The notes under the pieces were generated by a model, which saw only the letters and a program-made list of their open reading frames with translations, was not told the DNA's origin and made no database searches. Of a DNA stretch of 64,000 nucleotides, positions 41,745 through 50,610 are shown piece by piece. Position 1 is the stretch's first letter, and each line of letters starts with the position of its first letter. The stretch comes from Curtobacterium sp. MCLR17_032. GTDB lineage: Bacteria; Actinomycetota; Actinomycetes; Actinomycetales; Microbacteriaceae. The position numbers were made by a program, and so were the translations under genes. The DNA lies in NCBI RefSeq assembly GCF_003234795.2, contig NZ_CP126268.1, positions 62,001 through 126,000 of the forward strand. The letters are read 5' to 3'.

Positions 41745-42491
41745 TCACGGCATCACATCGCCGGAGTTGGGTCCGAGCGTCTGCCCGGTGTACAGGTCGC
41801 CCGCTGGTGAGGACGCGAGCAGCAGGGCGGTCGGGGCGACCTCGTGCGGGACACCGAACCGCCCGATCGGGAGTTCGGCTGCCTTGTCGGCCCGCCACTG
41901 CGGCGTCATCCGGTCGGTCATCGGCGACACGACCGGACCGGGCGCGATCGCGTTGACGAGGACACCCCGCCCGCTCCACTCGATCGCCGCGCTCTTGGTC
42001 AGTGCGATGACGCCGGCCTTCGCGGCTGCGTAGTGCGCGACCTCGGACCCGCCCTTGATCGCCAGTTGCGAGGCCAGGTTGATGATGCGCCCACCGCCGT
42101 CGCGGAGCATCAGACGACCGACCGCGCGCATCATCAGGAACACGCCGGTGAGGTCGACGGCGACGATCCGGTTCCAGTCGGCCGTGGACAGCTCCTCGAG
42201 CGGCGCCTGGGAGAGGACACCGGCGGCGTTCACGAGGACGTCGATGCCGTCGAGTTCGGCGTCGACGGTCACGACGACGGCCTCGACGTCCGCCTCGTCC
42301 GTGACGTCCAGGACGACGGTCAGGACGTCCAGCCGCCGGGCGACCGCTTCGAGGGCATCGACGTCGCGGTCGGCGACGGCGACCTGTGCACCGGCGGCGA
42401 CGAAGGCCTCGACGATCGCGAGCCCGATGCCGCTGGCACCGCCGGTGACGAGCGCGGTGGCTCCGTCGAGGTCGAACACGTCGCCGCGCAT
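41745..42491 (-). CDS. Classical SDR oxidoreductase (last gene of the catabolic operon)
   Basis: The 248-residue enzyme has TGGASGIGLAIVEAF (NAD site), VLVNAAG, NLASQLA (catalytic Ser) and YAAAKAGVIALT (Tyr-x-x-x-Lys). An acidic residue after the second strand (VADRDVDAL) points to NAD rather than NADP. ATG overlaps the stop of the previous SDR by one base. Two different SDRs in one operon suggest successive oxidation, or oxidation and reduction, of one substrate family. Confidence 0.87.
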   Translation of the reverse strand: MRGDVFDLDGATALVTGGASGIGLAIVEAFVAAGAQVAVADRDVDALEAVARRLDVLTVVLDVTDEADVEAVVVTVDAELDGIDVLVNAAGVLSQAPLEELSTADWNRIVAVDLTGVFLMMRAVGRLMLRDGGGRIINLASQLAIKGGSEVAHYAAAKAGVIALTKSAAIEWSGRGVLVNAIAPGPVVSPMTDRMTPQWRADKAAELPIGRFGVPHEVAPTALLLASSPAGDLYTGQTLGPNSGDVMP

Positions 42492-43288
42492 CAGTCGGCC
42501 ATCAGGATGGTCATCCCGCCGTCCACGAGGAGCTCCTGTCCGGTGACGTACCGCGCCTCACGGCTGAGCAGGAAGCGGATCACGGCCGCCGCCTCCGCCG
42601 CGGTCCCGACACGACCCCACGGGATGCGGGCACCCGCTGCCTGGAGGCCCGCCGCTCCGAGCGAGTTCGTCGCGTCCGTCGACTGCGGTGTCTCGATCAG
42701 GCCGGGGATGACGGTGTTCACGCGGATCCCGCGCGGCGCCAGTTCGGCGGCGGCACTCCGGGCGAGCCCGATCACCGCCGCCTTGCACGCGGCGTAGTGG
42801 CTGTGCGCGACCCAGCCGTAGACGCCGCCCGCGATCGAGGAGACCGCCACCATCGACCCGCCGGAGCCGAGGTGGCGCGCGCCGGCGCGGAGGGTGCGCA
42901 TCACGCCGTTGAGGTCGACCTGCACCATGTCGTCCCAGGCGGCGTCGGTCATGGTGTCGAGCGGCTGCCGCCGGAGCACGCCGGCGCCGGCGACGACGTG
43001 GTCGACACGGCCCCACCGGTCGAGCGCCGCCTGGAACACGGCGTCGACGTCCTCGGTCCGGCGGACGTCGGCGGGGACGGTCAGCGCTCGACCTCCGGCC
43101 GCCTCGACGGCTGCGACGACGACCGAGGGGTCGTGCGGGTCACCGGCGAACACCGGGATGACGATGTCGGCCCCGTGCTCGGCGAGCTGGACGGCGAGTG
43201 CTGCGCCGATCCCGCTCGCGGCGCCGGTGATGACGGCGACCCGTCCGGCGAACTCGGAGTACACGGCCTCCGACGTGGGCGTGCTCAA
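42491..43288 (-). CDS. Classical SDR oxidoreductase (second-last gene of the operon)
   Basis: The protein of about 265 residues has TGAASGIGAALAVQL, HVVAGAGVL (in place of NNAG), VSSIAGG (catalytic Ser) and YAACKAAVIGLARS (Tyr-x-x-x-Lys), with PGLIETP near the substrate loop. The start is either the TTG at 43288, which overlaps the MFS stop (TTGA), or the GTG at 43264 eight residues later. It shares only moderate similarity with its SDR neighbour, so it is not a recent duplication. Confidence 0.82.
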   Translation of the reverse strand: MSTPTSEAVYSEFAGRVAVITGAASGIGAALAVQLAEHGADIVIPVFAGDPHDPSVVVAAVEAAGGRALTVPADVRRTEDVDAVFQAALDRWGRVDHVVAGAGVLRRQPLDTMTDAAWDDMVQVDLNGVMRTLRAGARHLGSGGSMVAVSSIAGGVYGWVAHSHYAACKAAVIGLARSAAAELAPRGIRVNTVIPGLIETPQSTDATNSLGAAGLQAAGARIPWGRVGTAAEAAAVIRFLLSREARYVTGQELLVDGGMTILMAD

Positions 43289-44634
43289 TGCTCGATCACC
43301 GCCACGCGCTTGGTCGCGAGCATGATCAGCCCGGAGAGGACCATGCCGCCGGCACCCACGACGACGGCCGCCGGTCCGAGACCGACGTTGCCGGCGACGA
43401 GGGCGGTGAGCACCGCGGACCCGATGATCGATCCCGGCTGGCCCATGGCGGTGACGAACGCGGAACCGGTGGCGCGGCAGCTGGAGTCGAAGCACTCCGC
43501 CTGCAGGAACAGCAGGGAGGCGTACGGGCCGAGCAGGAAGAACAGCGTCAGCATGTACGTGATCAGGACGTACCCGAAGTCGTCCGGGCCGAGGACGAAC
43601 AGGGTCCAGCACACCCCGGCGAGCAGCCAGCCGCCGACGATGGTGGTCTTGCGGCCGATGACGTCCCCGAGCCAACCGTGGAACAGGTACCCGGCGGCGC
43701 CGACGACGTTGGAGAGCACGATGATCAGCAGCGACATGCTCGTGTCGACGCCCTTCACGTCCTCGAGCATCGTGGTGCCGAGCACGCTCGTCGTGGTGAT
43801 GCCGAAGTAGTTCACGATCCACGCGATCGACAGCACGACGGTGTTGCGGGCGTAACGCTTGCCGAAGATCGCCCGCAGTGACGGTCGCTCGTCCTCGACG
43901 ACCCCGAAGCGGGCCGCGATCCGGCTCGCCTCGTCGGCGCGACCGGACTTCCGGAGCTGCCGCAGGTACGTGTTGAGACGGTGCTGCGGGGTCTCCTTGA
44001 TGCCCTTGCGGAGGAACAGCACGAACAGCGCGGGGACGGTGGCGACGAGGAACGCGATCCGCCACGAGTCGGGTCCGAACAGCCCGTTGATCCCGGCGAT
44101 GAACGCGGCGGCCAGGAGGGCACCGATCGGCCATCCGGTCTGCACCAGGCTGTAGAAGAAGCCGCGGCGCTTCCGGATGCCCTCGATCTCGGTGAGGGCG
44201 AAGACCTCGTTGAGGTAGGTGGAGTTGACCGACTGCTCCGCCATGCCGAACCCGCTCAGCGCGCGGAAGCCGACGAGCGAGGCGACCCCGGTCGAGGCCG
44301 CCGTCAGCAGGGACGACAGTGCCGCGCCTCCGATCGTGACCATCATGCCGCGACGGCGGCCGAGCCGGTCGACGAACAGCCCGACCAGGATGACGACGAC
44401 GAAGACCCCGACGCTGACGAGGGTGTTCGCCAGCAGCGCGGTCTGCTGGTTCCACCCGAAGTCCTCGGCGATCCGGGGCAGGAGCGTGCCGAACATGATG
44501 AAGTCGTAGACGGCGAGGGTCCAGGCGAAGAAGGCCAGGGTGGCGCCGCGTTTGGTCTCGGCGGCGCCGATCGCCGGGAACGTCCCGGTGTCGAGCTGGA
44601 CGTCCTCCGGCTCGCGGATGGTCGTGGTGGACAT
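43285..44634 (-). CDS. MFS transporter (metabolite:H+ symporter type)
   Basis: The 449-residue carrier has 12 membrane segments and the loop 2-3 motif GLFVDRLGRRRGMMVTIGG. The long N-half loop (ALTEIEGIRKRRGFFYSLVQTGWPIGALLAAAF) is typical of organic-acid:proton symporters such as shikimate, aromatic-acid or carboxylate carriers. A central cytoplasmic loop of about 70 residues follows. In this operon it probably imports the substrate that the deacetylase-like and asparaginase proteins process; the assignment is inferred. Confidence 0.82.
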   Translation of the reverse strand: MSTTTIREPEDVQLDTGTFPAIGAAETKRGATLAFFAWTLAVYDFIMFGTLLPRIAEDFGWNQQTALLANTLVSVGVFVVVILVGLFVDRLGRRRGMMVTIGGAALSSLLTAASTGVASLVGFRALSGFGMAEQSVNSTYLNEVFALTEIEGIRKRRGFFYSLVQTGWPIGALLAAAFIAGINGLFGPDSWRIAFLVATVPALFVLFLRKGIKETPQHRLNTYLRQLRKSGRADEASRIAARFGVVEDERPSLRAIFGKRYARNTVVLSIAWIVNYFGITTTSVLGTTMLEDVKGVDTSMSLLIIVLSNVVGAAGYLFHGWLGDVIGRKTTIVGGWLLAGVCWTLFVLGPDDFGYVLITYMLTLFFLLGPYASLLFLQAECFDSSCRATGSAFVTAMGQPGSIIGSAVLTALVAGNVGLGPAAVVVGAGGMVLSGLIMLATKRVAVIEH

Positions 44635-44713
44635 GGTCTTCCTCTCGATGCTGCGGTGCTGGCGGATCGGGTGGGCCGTGCGTGGTGGAGCGTCGGCGGA
44701 TCAGGAACGCGGA

Positions 44714-45763
44714 TCAGGGACGGCGCTGGGGGTAGGAGCCCCGGCCGCGCGCGCGGAACTCCGCATGCACACGGTCGTGCGGAGCGTCGACGGCGAGCAG
44801 GACGGCGAGCAGCAGGCGGGACTTGAGTCCGTCGAGGGACCCGGCGGGGACGAGTCCGGCGGCGAGCAGGTCGACCTCGCCGCCGGGGAAGCCGTAGGTC
44901 GCCGCGAGGGTGGGCCCGGCGCCGGTCCGCGACGCCATGACGACCGGCATCCGCCGGGCCAGCGTGCGGACGGCGTCGAGGGTGCGTTCCGCCACGTGCC
45001 CGCCGCCGAAGCCCTCGATGACCGCGCCGCGGTAGCCGAGGTCCCCGAGCGCCTCGAGGACACGTCCGTCGTCGTCGAGGCTGACGCGGTGCAGGGCGAC
45101 CGGTGGCAGCGGGGCGACGTGGTCGGTGACGGCGGGTGCCTGCTGTGCGGGGGCGTGGAAGACGGGCAGTCCCTCCGCGACCCAGCCGAGTGGCCCGGTC
45201 CCGGGCGAGGTGAACGCCCCGGTCGAGGACGTGTGCGTCTTCCGCACCGTGCTGGCGGCGTGGACCTCGTCGTCGAGCACGACGAGCACGCCGCGGCCCC
45301 GTGCGGCCGGTTCCAGGGCCACGCGCACCGCTGCCAGCAGGTTGGCCGGACCGTCCGCGCCGGGCGCGGACGCGTGGCGCATGGCGCCGGTGACCACGAG
45401 CGGTTCCGGGTGGTCCCAGCCGAGGTCGAGCAGGTAGGCGGTCTCCTCGATGGTGTCGGTGCCCTGCGAGACGACGACACCCGATGCGCCGGCCTCGACC
45501 GCTCGCCGTGCGGCTCCGAGGGCGCTCTGCACGTCGTCGAAGCCCAGGGACGGCGAGGGGACCAGGGTGAGCTGGTGGGCGTCGACCCGGGCGGCCTCTG
45601 CGATCGCGGGCACGCCGGCGAGCAGGTCGTGGGCGTCGAGTCGCGGGACCGCACCGGGCCGGTGAGCGGGGCCTCCCGTGTCTCCGGTGCCTCCGGTCGT
45701 GATGCTCGCGATGGTCCCGCCGAGGGCCAGGTAGGTCACCGTCGGCAGCGTGGTGTCGATCAC
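44714..45763 (-). CDS. Asparaginase-family amidohydrolase
   Basis: The protein of about 349 residues belongs to the type I/II asparaginase family. LALGGTIAS carries the first catalytic Thr, VVSQGTDTIEETAYLLDL carries the second (TDT), and VVTGAMRHASAPGADGPANLLAAV the conserved Lys/Asn region, although the usual GAMRP is GAMRH here. GFGGGHV and SRTGAG lie in the C-terminal half. It cleaves a side-chain amide such as asparagine or a half-amide. The GTG overlaps the small upstream gene by GTGA. No signal peptide, so it is cytosolic. Confidence 0.88.
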   Translation of the reverse strand: MIDTTLPTVTYLALGGTIASITTGGTGDTGGPAHRPGAVPRLDAHDLLAGVPAIAEAARVDAHQLTLVPSPSLGFDDVQSALGAARRAVEAGASGVVVSQGTDTIEETAYLLDLGWDHPEPLVVTGAMRHASAPGADGPANLLAAVRVALEPAARGRGVLVVLDDEVHAASTVRKTHTSSTGAFTSPGTGPLGWVAEGLPVFHAPAQQAPAVTDHVAPLPPVALHRVSLDDDGRVLEALGDLGYRGAVIEGFGGGHVAERTLDAVRTLARRMPVVMASRTGAGPTLAATYGFPGGEVDLLAAGLVPAGSLDGLKSRLLLAVLLAVDAPHDRVHAEFRARGRGSYPQRRP

Positions 45764-46134
45764 AGCGCCGGCTCCCGCCGTCGGGCCACCGCTTGCGCGA
45801 GGCTCCGGTACGTCCAGTCGGCGCCGTCGTCCGGACGGGAGGCACGCAGCCGCTCCGCCACGACGGTCCAGTCGGTGGTCCCCGGCCCGACCCGGTCGAC
45901 CGCGTCCAGCACCCCGTCGACCCCCTGCGCGAGGACACCCTGACCGGTCGGCCCGACGACGAGCACCCGGACGGTCCCGGGCGCCTCGTGCACCCGCACG
46001 TGTTCCGGGGTGAACAGGCGAGCGCCCCAGGCGACCAGCGCCAGTTGCGCCCGCTTGCGTGCTGCCGGCGAGTCCTCGACCCCGCGGGCGTACGCGTCGG
46101 GCGTTCCGCCGGCGCTGCCGCATGCGCCGCACAT
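45760..46134 (-). CDS. Small protein with N-terminal CGACG motif, unknown family
   Basis: The 124-residue protein starts [18 protein letters not shown], so that C2 and C5 could bind a metal. It continues as a mixed helix/strand domain (AARKRAQLALVAWGARLFT, TVRVLVVGPTGQGVLAQGVDGVLDAVDRV, DWTVVAERLRAS). I recognise no family. It is coupled on both sides: its ATG shares a base with the deacetylase stop, and its stop overlaps the asparaginase GTG. Conserved coupling would make it a subunit or maturation factor for one of these enzymes. Confidence 0.65.
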   Translation of the reverse strand: MCGACGSAGGTPDAYARGVEDSPAARKRAQLALVAWGARLFTPEHVRVHEAPGTVRVLVVGPTGQGVLAQGVDGVLDAVDRVGPGTTDWTVVAERLRASRPDDGADWTYRSLAQAVARRREPAL

Positions 46135-47036
46135 CAGTACTCGCGCGGACGCTCGGGGCGGGCGAAGGGGAAGCGGACGCGGAAGTCGTCGGCGATCTCG
46201 TTCATGGTGACGAACCGGACGCCCTCGTGTCCGCCGATGTACTCGATGAGCCGTTCGATCATGAGCAGCACCTGGGGTCGCCCGGACACGTCGGGGTGGA
46301 TCGTGATCGGGAACACGGCGTAGTCGAGCTCGCGGTACACCCAGTCGAACTGGTCCTTCCACATCTGCTCGACGTCGCGGGGGTTGACGAAGCCGTGGCT
46401 GTTCGGGCTCGACTTGATGAACATCATCGGCGGCAGGTCGTCGACGTACCAGTTCGCGGCGATCTCGACGAGGTCGATCTCGTGGCCGTGCACCAGCGGG
46501 GTCATCCAGGTGTGCGGGTCCTGGGCGTAGTCGATCGGCGTCCACGAGTCGCCGACGATCGAGTAGTAGGGGACGAAGTCCTTGTGCTGCTGGCTGTGGT
46601 CGTAGCTGAACCCGAACTTCTCCAGCAGCGTCGGCGTGTACGCGCTCAGCTCCCACCAGGGGGCGACGTAGCCGGTCGGCTGGGTGCCGGTGAGCTGGGT
46701 GATGAGTTCGACCGAGCGCTCCATGACGGCGTCTTCCTGCGCCTCCGTCATCGCGACGGGGTTCTCGTGGCTGTACCCGTGGGCGCCGATCTCGTGCCCG
46801 GCGTCGAACAGGGCCTGGCACTGCTCGGGGAAGGTCTCGAGCGAGTGGCCGGGGATGAACCACGTCGCCTTGATGTCGGCGCGGTCGAAGACGCGCTGCA
46901 GCCGGGGCACGCCGGTGCGGCCGGCGTAGATCCCGCGCTGGATGTCCGACGGTGAGTCGGCTCCGCCGTAGGAGCCGAGCCAGCCCGCGACGGCGTCGAT
47001 GTCGACGCCGAAGGACACGAAGATCTCTTTCACCAT
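46134..47036 (-). CDS. PgdA/PuuE-like polysaccharide-deacetylase-fold hydrolase
   Basis: The 300-residue NodB-fold protein is very close to the Helicobacter HP0310 (PgdA) type: [20 protein letters not shown] with metal Asp, [29 protein letters not shown] with the two metal histidines, [10 protein letters not shown], and [14 protein letters not shown]. This branch also includes cyclic-imide hydrolases and PuuE allantoinase. There is no signal peptide, and an amidase and an importer share the operon, so a small cyclic amide or imide is a better guess than peptidoglycan. It is the first gene of the operon. Confidence 0.82.
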   Translation of the reverse strand: MVKEIFVSFGVDIDAVAGWLGSYGGADSPSDIQRGIYAGRTGVPRLQRVFDRADIKATWFIPGHSLETFPEQCQALFDAGHEIGAHGYSHENPVAMTEAQEDAVMERSVELITQLTGTQPTGYVAPWWELSAYTPTLLEKFGFSYDHSQQHKDFVPYYSIVGDSWTPIDYAQDPHTWMTPLVHGHEIDLVEIAANWYVDDLPPMMFIKSSPNSHGFVNPRDVEQMWKDQFDWVYRELDYAVFPITIHPDVSGRPQVLLMIERLIEYIGGHEGVRFVTMNEIADDFRVRFPFARPERPREY

Positions 47037-47068
47037 GGGGCACCGTCTCTCGTCTGCTCTGCAAGATG

Positions 47069-47082
47069 TGCAATCGTTTGCA
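47069..47082. promoter_or_regulatory. LacI-type operator (TGCAATCGTTTGCA) before the deacetylase operon
   Basis: This 14-bp imperfect palindrome with central CG has the usual LacI-family operator form. It lies 32 bases upstream of the deacetylase start, in the gap shared with the divergent LacI gene. Confidence 0.55.
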
Positions 47083-47174
47083 ACTGGTGAGAGCGTGCCA
47101 TCCGACTGTTTCCGTCAGCGTCGGCGGACGTAACGAACGTGTTTCGCCAGATCGGCAACCGGGACGGTGTGTGC

Positions 47175-47188
47175 ACGGTTGCAACCGT
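47175..47188. promoter_or_regulatory. Perfect palindrome ACGGTTGCAACCGT near the LacI gene
   Basis: The 14-bp palindrome is perfect and ends 32 bases before the -10 box of the LacI gene at 47221. It is a second operator candidate, likely for autoregulation; the two sites are about 106 bases apart and could allow looping. Confidence 0.55.
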
Positions 47189-47220
47189 TCGCTGCGGCGC
47201 TGGCGCGACGATGTGTCACT

Positions 47221-47226
47221 TACACT
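47221..47226 (+). promoter_or_regulatory. Candidate -10 box (TACACT) for the leaderless LacI gene
   Basis: TACACT ends exactly 6 bases before the ATG at 47233. Confidence 0.5.
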
Positions 47227-47232
47227 GAGCGG

Positions 47233-48282
47233 ATGGGCAGCACGGACGACCAGGTCGGGCACGAGCCCCCGGGTCGTCGCGGCGAGGTCAACCTCCAGGC
47301 GATCGCGGGGCGCGCCGGGGTGCACGTCTCGACCGCGTCGCGGGTGCTGCGACAGACCGAGCCGGCCCGGGGCTGGAGTGCTCCGGCCCAGCGCGTGATC
47401 GCAGCGGCAGCGGAGCTCGGCTACCGCCCCAACCGGCTCGCCTCGTCGTTGCGCACCCGGCGGTCGAACACCATCGGCGTCGTCATGCCGCGGCTCGCCG
47501 ACACCGTCATCGCGTCGATCTGCCAGGCCGTCGAGTCGGCTGCCCGTGCCGCCGGCTACCAGCTGCTGCTCACGACGCCGCCGGACGAGATGGGTGCCCA
47601 GCTCGAAGCCGTCGACTTCCTGCTCTCCCGCCGGGTCGACGGTCTCATCGTCAGCTCCCTGCACCTGTCGTCGCAGATCCCCCGTCTGGCGAACCTGTCG
47701 GTGCCGATCATCGCGACGAACCGGCACCCCGGCGACTGGCTGCCCGCCGTGGTCGCCGACGACGTCGAGGGCGGCCGCCTCGCCACCGAGCACCTCCTCG
47801 CCCTGGGACACCGGCGCATCGGTGTCGTGGCCGGTCCCCGCCACGCCAGCACCGCGGTGGAGCGGGTCGCCGGCTTCCGGCTGGCGCACGAGCAGCGGGA
47901 CCTGCCGGTCGACGAAGCGCTCGTCGTCCACACCGACTTCGAGGTCGAGGGCGGCGTGGTCGGGGCGCACACCCTGCTCTCGCTCGCCGACCCACCCACC
48001 GCCGTCTTCGCCGTCAACGACACGGCGGCCATCGGCGTGATGGGTGCGGCTCGCCAGCGCGGCCTGCGCGTCCCCGAGGACCTGTCGATCGTCGGGTACA
48101 ACGACATCGCGGTGGTCGCGCAGCTCCCCACGCCGCTCACGACCGTGCACTCCCCGCGGGCGACGATGGGGGCCGTGGTCGTGGAACGGCTGCTCGCCGC
48201 GATCGGCGGCGGCGCGGTGGACGGGGCGGTCCTGCCGGTGTCGCTCGTGGTGCGGTCCTCGACGGCGGCCCCGGCGCACTGA
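47233..48282 (+). CDS. LacI-family regulator of the adjacent operon
   Basis: The 349-residue protein has a helix-turn-helix NLQAIAGRAGVHVSTASRVL, hinge and effector domain (TIGVVMPRLADTVIASICQAVE, VDGLIVSSLHL, VADDVEGGRLATEHLLALGHRRIGVVAGP, AVFAVNDTAAIGVMGAA, IVGYNDIAVVAQL). It is divergent from the deacetylase-asparaginase-MFS-SDR operon with two operator-like palindromes between, so it probably represses that operon until the substrate is present. Its own promoter looks leaderless. Confidence 0.88.
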   Translation: MGSTDDQVGHEPPGRRGEVNLQAIAGRAGVHVSTASRVLRQTEPARGWSAPAQRVIAAAAELGYRPNRLASSLRTRRSNTIGVVMPRLADTVIASICQAVESAARAAGYQLLLTTPPDEMGAQLEAVDFLLSRRVDGLIVSSLHLSSQIPRLANLSVPIIATNRHPGDWLPAVVADDVEGGRLATEHLLALGHRRIGVVAGPRHASTAVERVAGFRLAHEQRDLPVDEALVVHTDFEVEGGVVGAHTLLSLADPPTAVFAVNDTAAIGVMGAARQRGLRVPEDLSIVGYNDIAVVAQLPTPLTTVHSPRATMGAVVVERLLAAIGGGAVDGAVLPVSLVVRSSTAAPAH

Positions 48283-48378
48283 CGACGACGTATGCTCATG
48301 TCGACGTCACGTCGACACCGACGCGTCGTCCGTCCGGATCGTGCCACGAAGTCGAACATCGATGCACTCCTGAGGGGC

Positions 48379-49410
48379 ATGATGGCCACCGTCGACGACG
48401 GACCTCTGCACCAGCCGACGCACGACACGCACGCCGCCTGGCACGACGTCCGCATCGAGGCGGTCGGATCGGACCCCGAGACGGCGGCGGCCGAACTGAG
48501 TGCCTTCTACTCGGGCCACGACTGGGCGGTCGTCACGACCGATCGGCCGTTCTCGTACCGCTACAGCGCCGTGGGGGACGGTGACGTGACGCTGCGGCGG
48601 TTGCAGTTCTCCGGCGGGCTCCGCGGCACGGTCCCGCCGACGGACGACTACATCGTGCAGTGGCTGACGGCCGGGGCGGGCACTCCCGACGTGCTGCAGG
48701 ACCGCGTCCCGGTGGTCCTGGACGTCCCGATGCTGTTCCCGACGGCGCGCGAGTTCGTCGTCGAGTACGCCGACCACGACCAGCGCCTCGTGCACATGTC
48801 CCGCCGACTGGTCCACGAGGTCGCGGACGAACTCTTCCACACGGGTCCGGTCAGCGACCTCGGGATCGACCACCTGCACCCACTCGACCCCGCAGCGGTC
48901 GCGCGGTGGCGCAGCAGCCTGCACCTGCTCTCGCGTGCGCTCCGGGAAGGTCCCAGCGGCAGGGACGGCGGCAGGAGCGGCGGCGGCAACCTGTTCCGGG
49001 CCGCCCTGTCGCGGGCCGTCGTCGTGGCGTTCCTGCGGATGTACCCGCCGCGAGCGGTCGCGTTGCCCGCCTCGGTGTTCCTGCCACGGCGCGAGCGGCT
49101 CCGTGCCGCGGTCGAGTACATCCACGAACACATCACCGAGCCGCTCCGGGTCGCGGACATCGCCCTGGCGGCTGGCTTCAGCGTGCGGGCCACCCAGGAG
49201 GCCTTCCAGCACTCGATCGGTCGGTCACCGCTCCACTACCTGCAGCACATCCGCCTGCACCGGGTCCGGCTGGACCTCCAGCACGCCGGACCGGGGACCT
49301 CGAGCGTCCGCGAGGTCGCCCAGCGGTGGGGGTTCGAGCACCTCGGTCGGTTCTCGGCGGCCTACCGGGTGGCGTTCGGCGAGTACCCGCACACCACACT
49401 GCGACGCTGA
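48379..49410 (+). CDS. AraC-family transcriptional regulator
   Basis: The protein of about 343 residues has an N-terminal AraC-binding-like beta domain (FSYRYSAVGDGDVTLRRLQFSGGLRG, DDYIVQWLTAG) and two C-terminal helix-turn-helices (LRVADIALAAGFSVRATQEAFQHSIGRSPLHYLQHIRLHRVRLDL and SSVREVAQRWGFEHLGRFSAAYRVAFGEYP). The ATG at 48379 (or 48382) follows GAGGGG. It stands just after the LacI gene on the same strand, but its target is not clear; the operon at 46 kb and the small gene after it are options. Confidence 0.83.
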   Translation: MMATVDDGPLHQPTHDTHAAWHDVRIEAVGSDPETAAAELSAFYSGHDWAVVTTDRPFSYRYSAVGDGDVTLRRLQFSGGLRGTVPPTDDYIVQWLTAGAGTPDVLQDRVPVVLDVPMLFPTAREFVVEYADHDQRLVHMSRRLVHEVADELFHTGPVSDLGIDHLHPLDPAAVARWRSSLHLLSRALREGPSGRDGGRSGGGNLFRAALSRAVVVAFLRMYPPRAVALPASVFLPRRERLRAAVEYIHEHITEPLRVADIALAAGFSVRATQEAFQHSIGRSPLHYLQHIRLHRVRLDLQHAGPGTSSVREVAQRWGFEHLGRFSAAYRVAFGEYPHTTLRR

Positions 49411-49546
49411 CGGAGCGCCGACGAGACCCGGACGCACCCGCCGCCGGAGTCCACCCACGTCCAGATGTCCGACCACACATGTGGCGGGCCTACCGTCAGG
49501 ATCGGTTGTCGGTCCCGGTGAGCGGCGCAACAGGAAGTCGGCGCTC

Positions 49547-49762
49547 GTGGATCGTATGCAGGCCATCACATGGCGGAACGACGCGGGTGGGCACTGGACC
49601 GCCCGCCGCGACGGGGTCGTCGTCGGCACGATCGACCAGGGCCAGGGGTTCGAGTTGCACTCCACGGACGGCACGGTCCACGGATCGCACAACTCCCTCG
49701 GCAACGCGCAGGCACAGCTCGACGCCTGGGCCGCGTGGGGGACCGGGCCGCAACACCCCTAG
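49547..49762 (+). CDS. Small hypothetical protein (WRNDAGGHWTARRDG type)
   Basis: The 71-residue protein has regularly spaced strands (ITWRNDAGGHWTARRDG, VVVGTIDQGQGFELHSTDG, TVHGSHNSLGNAQAQLDAW) that suggest one small beta-rich domain with a final helix. No signal peptide or known family. The GTG at 49547 has AGGAAG 9 bases upstream; an ATG at 49556 is the alternative. A TACCGT hexamer around 49491 may be its promoter. Confidence 0.55.
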   Translation: MDRMQAITWRNDAGGHWTARRDGVVVGTIDQGQGFELHSTDGTVHGSHNSLGNAQAQLDAWAAWGTGPQHP

Positions 49763-49801
49763 CTCAGCAGGCCGGTACCAACGGTCCTCGTCGTGCGCAG
49801 A

Positions 49802-50515
49802 TCAGGCGGTCGACGCACCACCTTCGGCGGCCGCGTCGCCCGCCGCAGCCGTGCTCGTCACCGGCGCCTCGGCCAGTGCCGGGTCCACCGGCTCCGCGAC
49901 CGACACCGGCGTCACGCGGCGGACGACCTCGTCCGCGCCGGCGATCCCGAGACCGGTGAAGAGCGCCGACCAGAGGTCCCGGAGCTGGAGTTCGGTGGCC
50001 TCCACCGTGCGCGAGCTCGCCCGGGTGCGCAGGACGCCGAAGGTCGACGAGATCACCAGGTCGGCGGCGCGGGCGGCCTCCGGGTCGTCGGCGTCCAGCC
50101 CTCGGGCGACGGCGAAGTGCTCCAGCGTGTACCCCCGCCAGGTGAAGGCCCGGGGGAGCGGCTGCCCGGCCTCGCCGAGCTCCTGGCTGACCCGGATCGC
50201 CCCGGCGGCGACCGGGCACCGCAGTGCGTCGAGGCACGCGGACAGCAGCATCGTCACCAGGTTCGCGAGGCCCGCGGGCTCGGTCGTCCGGGCCGCCATC
50301 TCGAGCCAGCGCGCCTGCTGCTGCTCGACGACGGCCGCGGCGAGGTCGAGCTTCGACGGGAACAGGTGGTACCCGACGGCCGACTTCGGACGGTTCATCG
50401 CGGCGGCGACGCTCGCGAACGAGGTGCCGTCGTAGCCGTGCTCGGCGAACTCGGCAGCGGCTGCCTCGACGATCTGCTGGCGTGTGCGGGCCTTCGCGGC
50501 CTGGCGTTGGTTCAT
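49802..50515 (-). CDS. TetR-family regulator
   Basis: The 237-residue protein has a TetR helix-turn-helix (QQIVEAAAAEFAEHGYDGTSFASVAAAMNRPKSAVGYHLFPSKLDLAAAVV). Its variant recognition helix resembles that of gamma-butyrolactone receptor relatives. An all-helical ligand domain follows, with a long Ala-rich tail. It faces away from the DUF1906 gene, and a perfect 14-bp palindrome lies between. The ligand is unknown. Confidence 0.85.
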   Translation of the reverse strand: MNQRQAAKARTRQQIVEAAAAEFAEHGYDGTSFASVAAAMNRPKSAVGYHLFPSKLDLAAAVVEQQQARWLEMAARTTEPAGLANLVTMLLSACLDALRCPVAAGAIRVSQELGEAGQPLPRAFTWRGYTLEHFAVARGLDADDPEAARAADLVISSTFGVLRTRASSRTVEATELQLRDLWSALFTGLGIAGADEVVRRVTPVSVAEPVDPALAEAPVTSTAAAGDAAAEGGASTA

Positions 50516-50610
50516 GCTGCTCCTCGCCCGACGATCCCGGTTGGTTCGTGCCGCTCGATACTACGAGCCCGGTACCACTGTCGCAGGTCGGGGCGGACTG
50601 AGCAGTTCAT

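Noticed and set aside
47167..47232. N-terminal extension of the LacI protein from 47167
   Set aside because: The extension would cover the perfect palindrome and the -10 box, and the ATG at 47233 fits the leaderless pattern.
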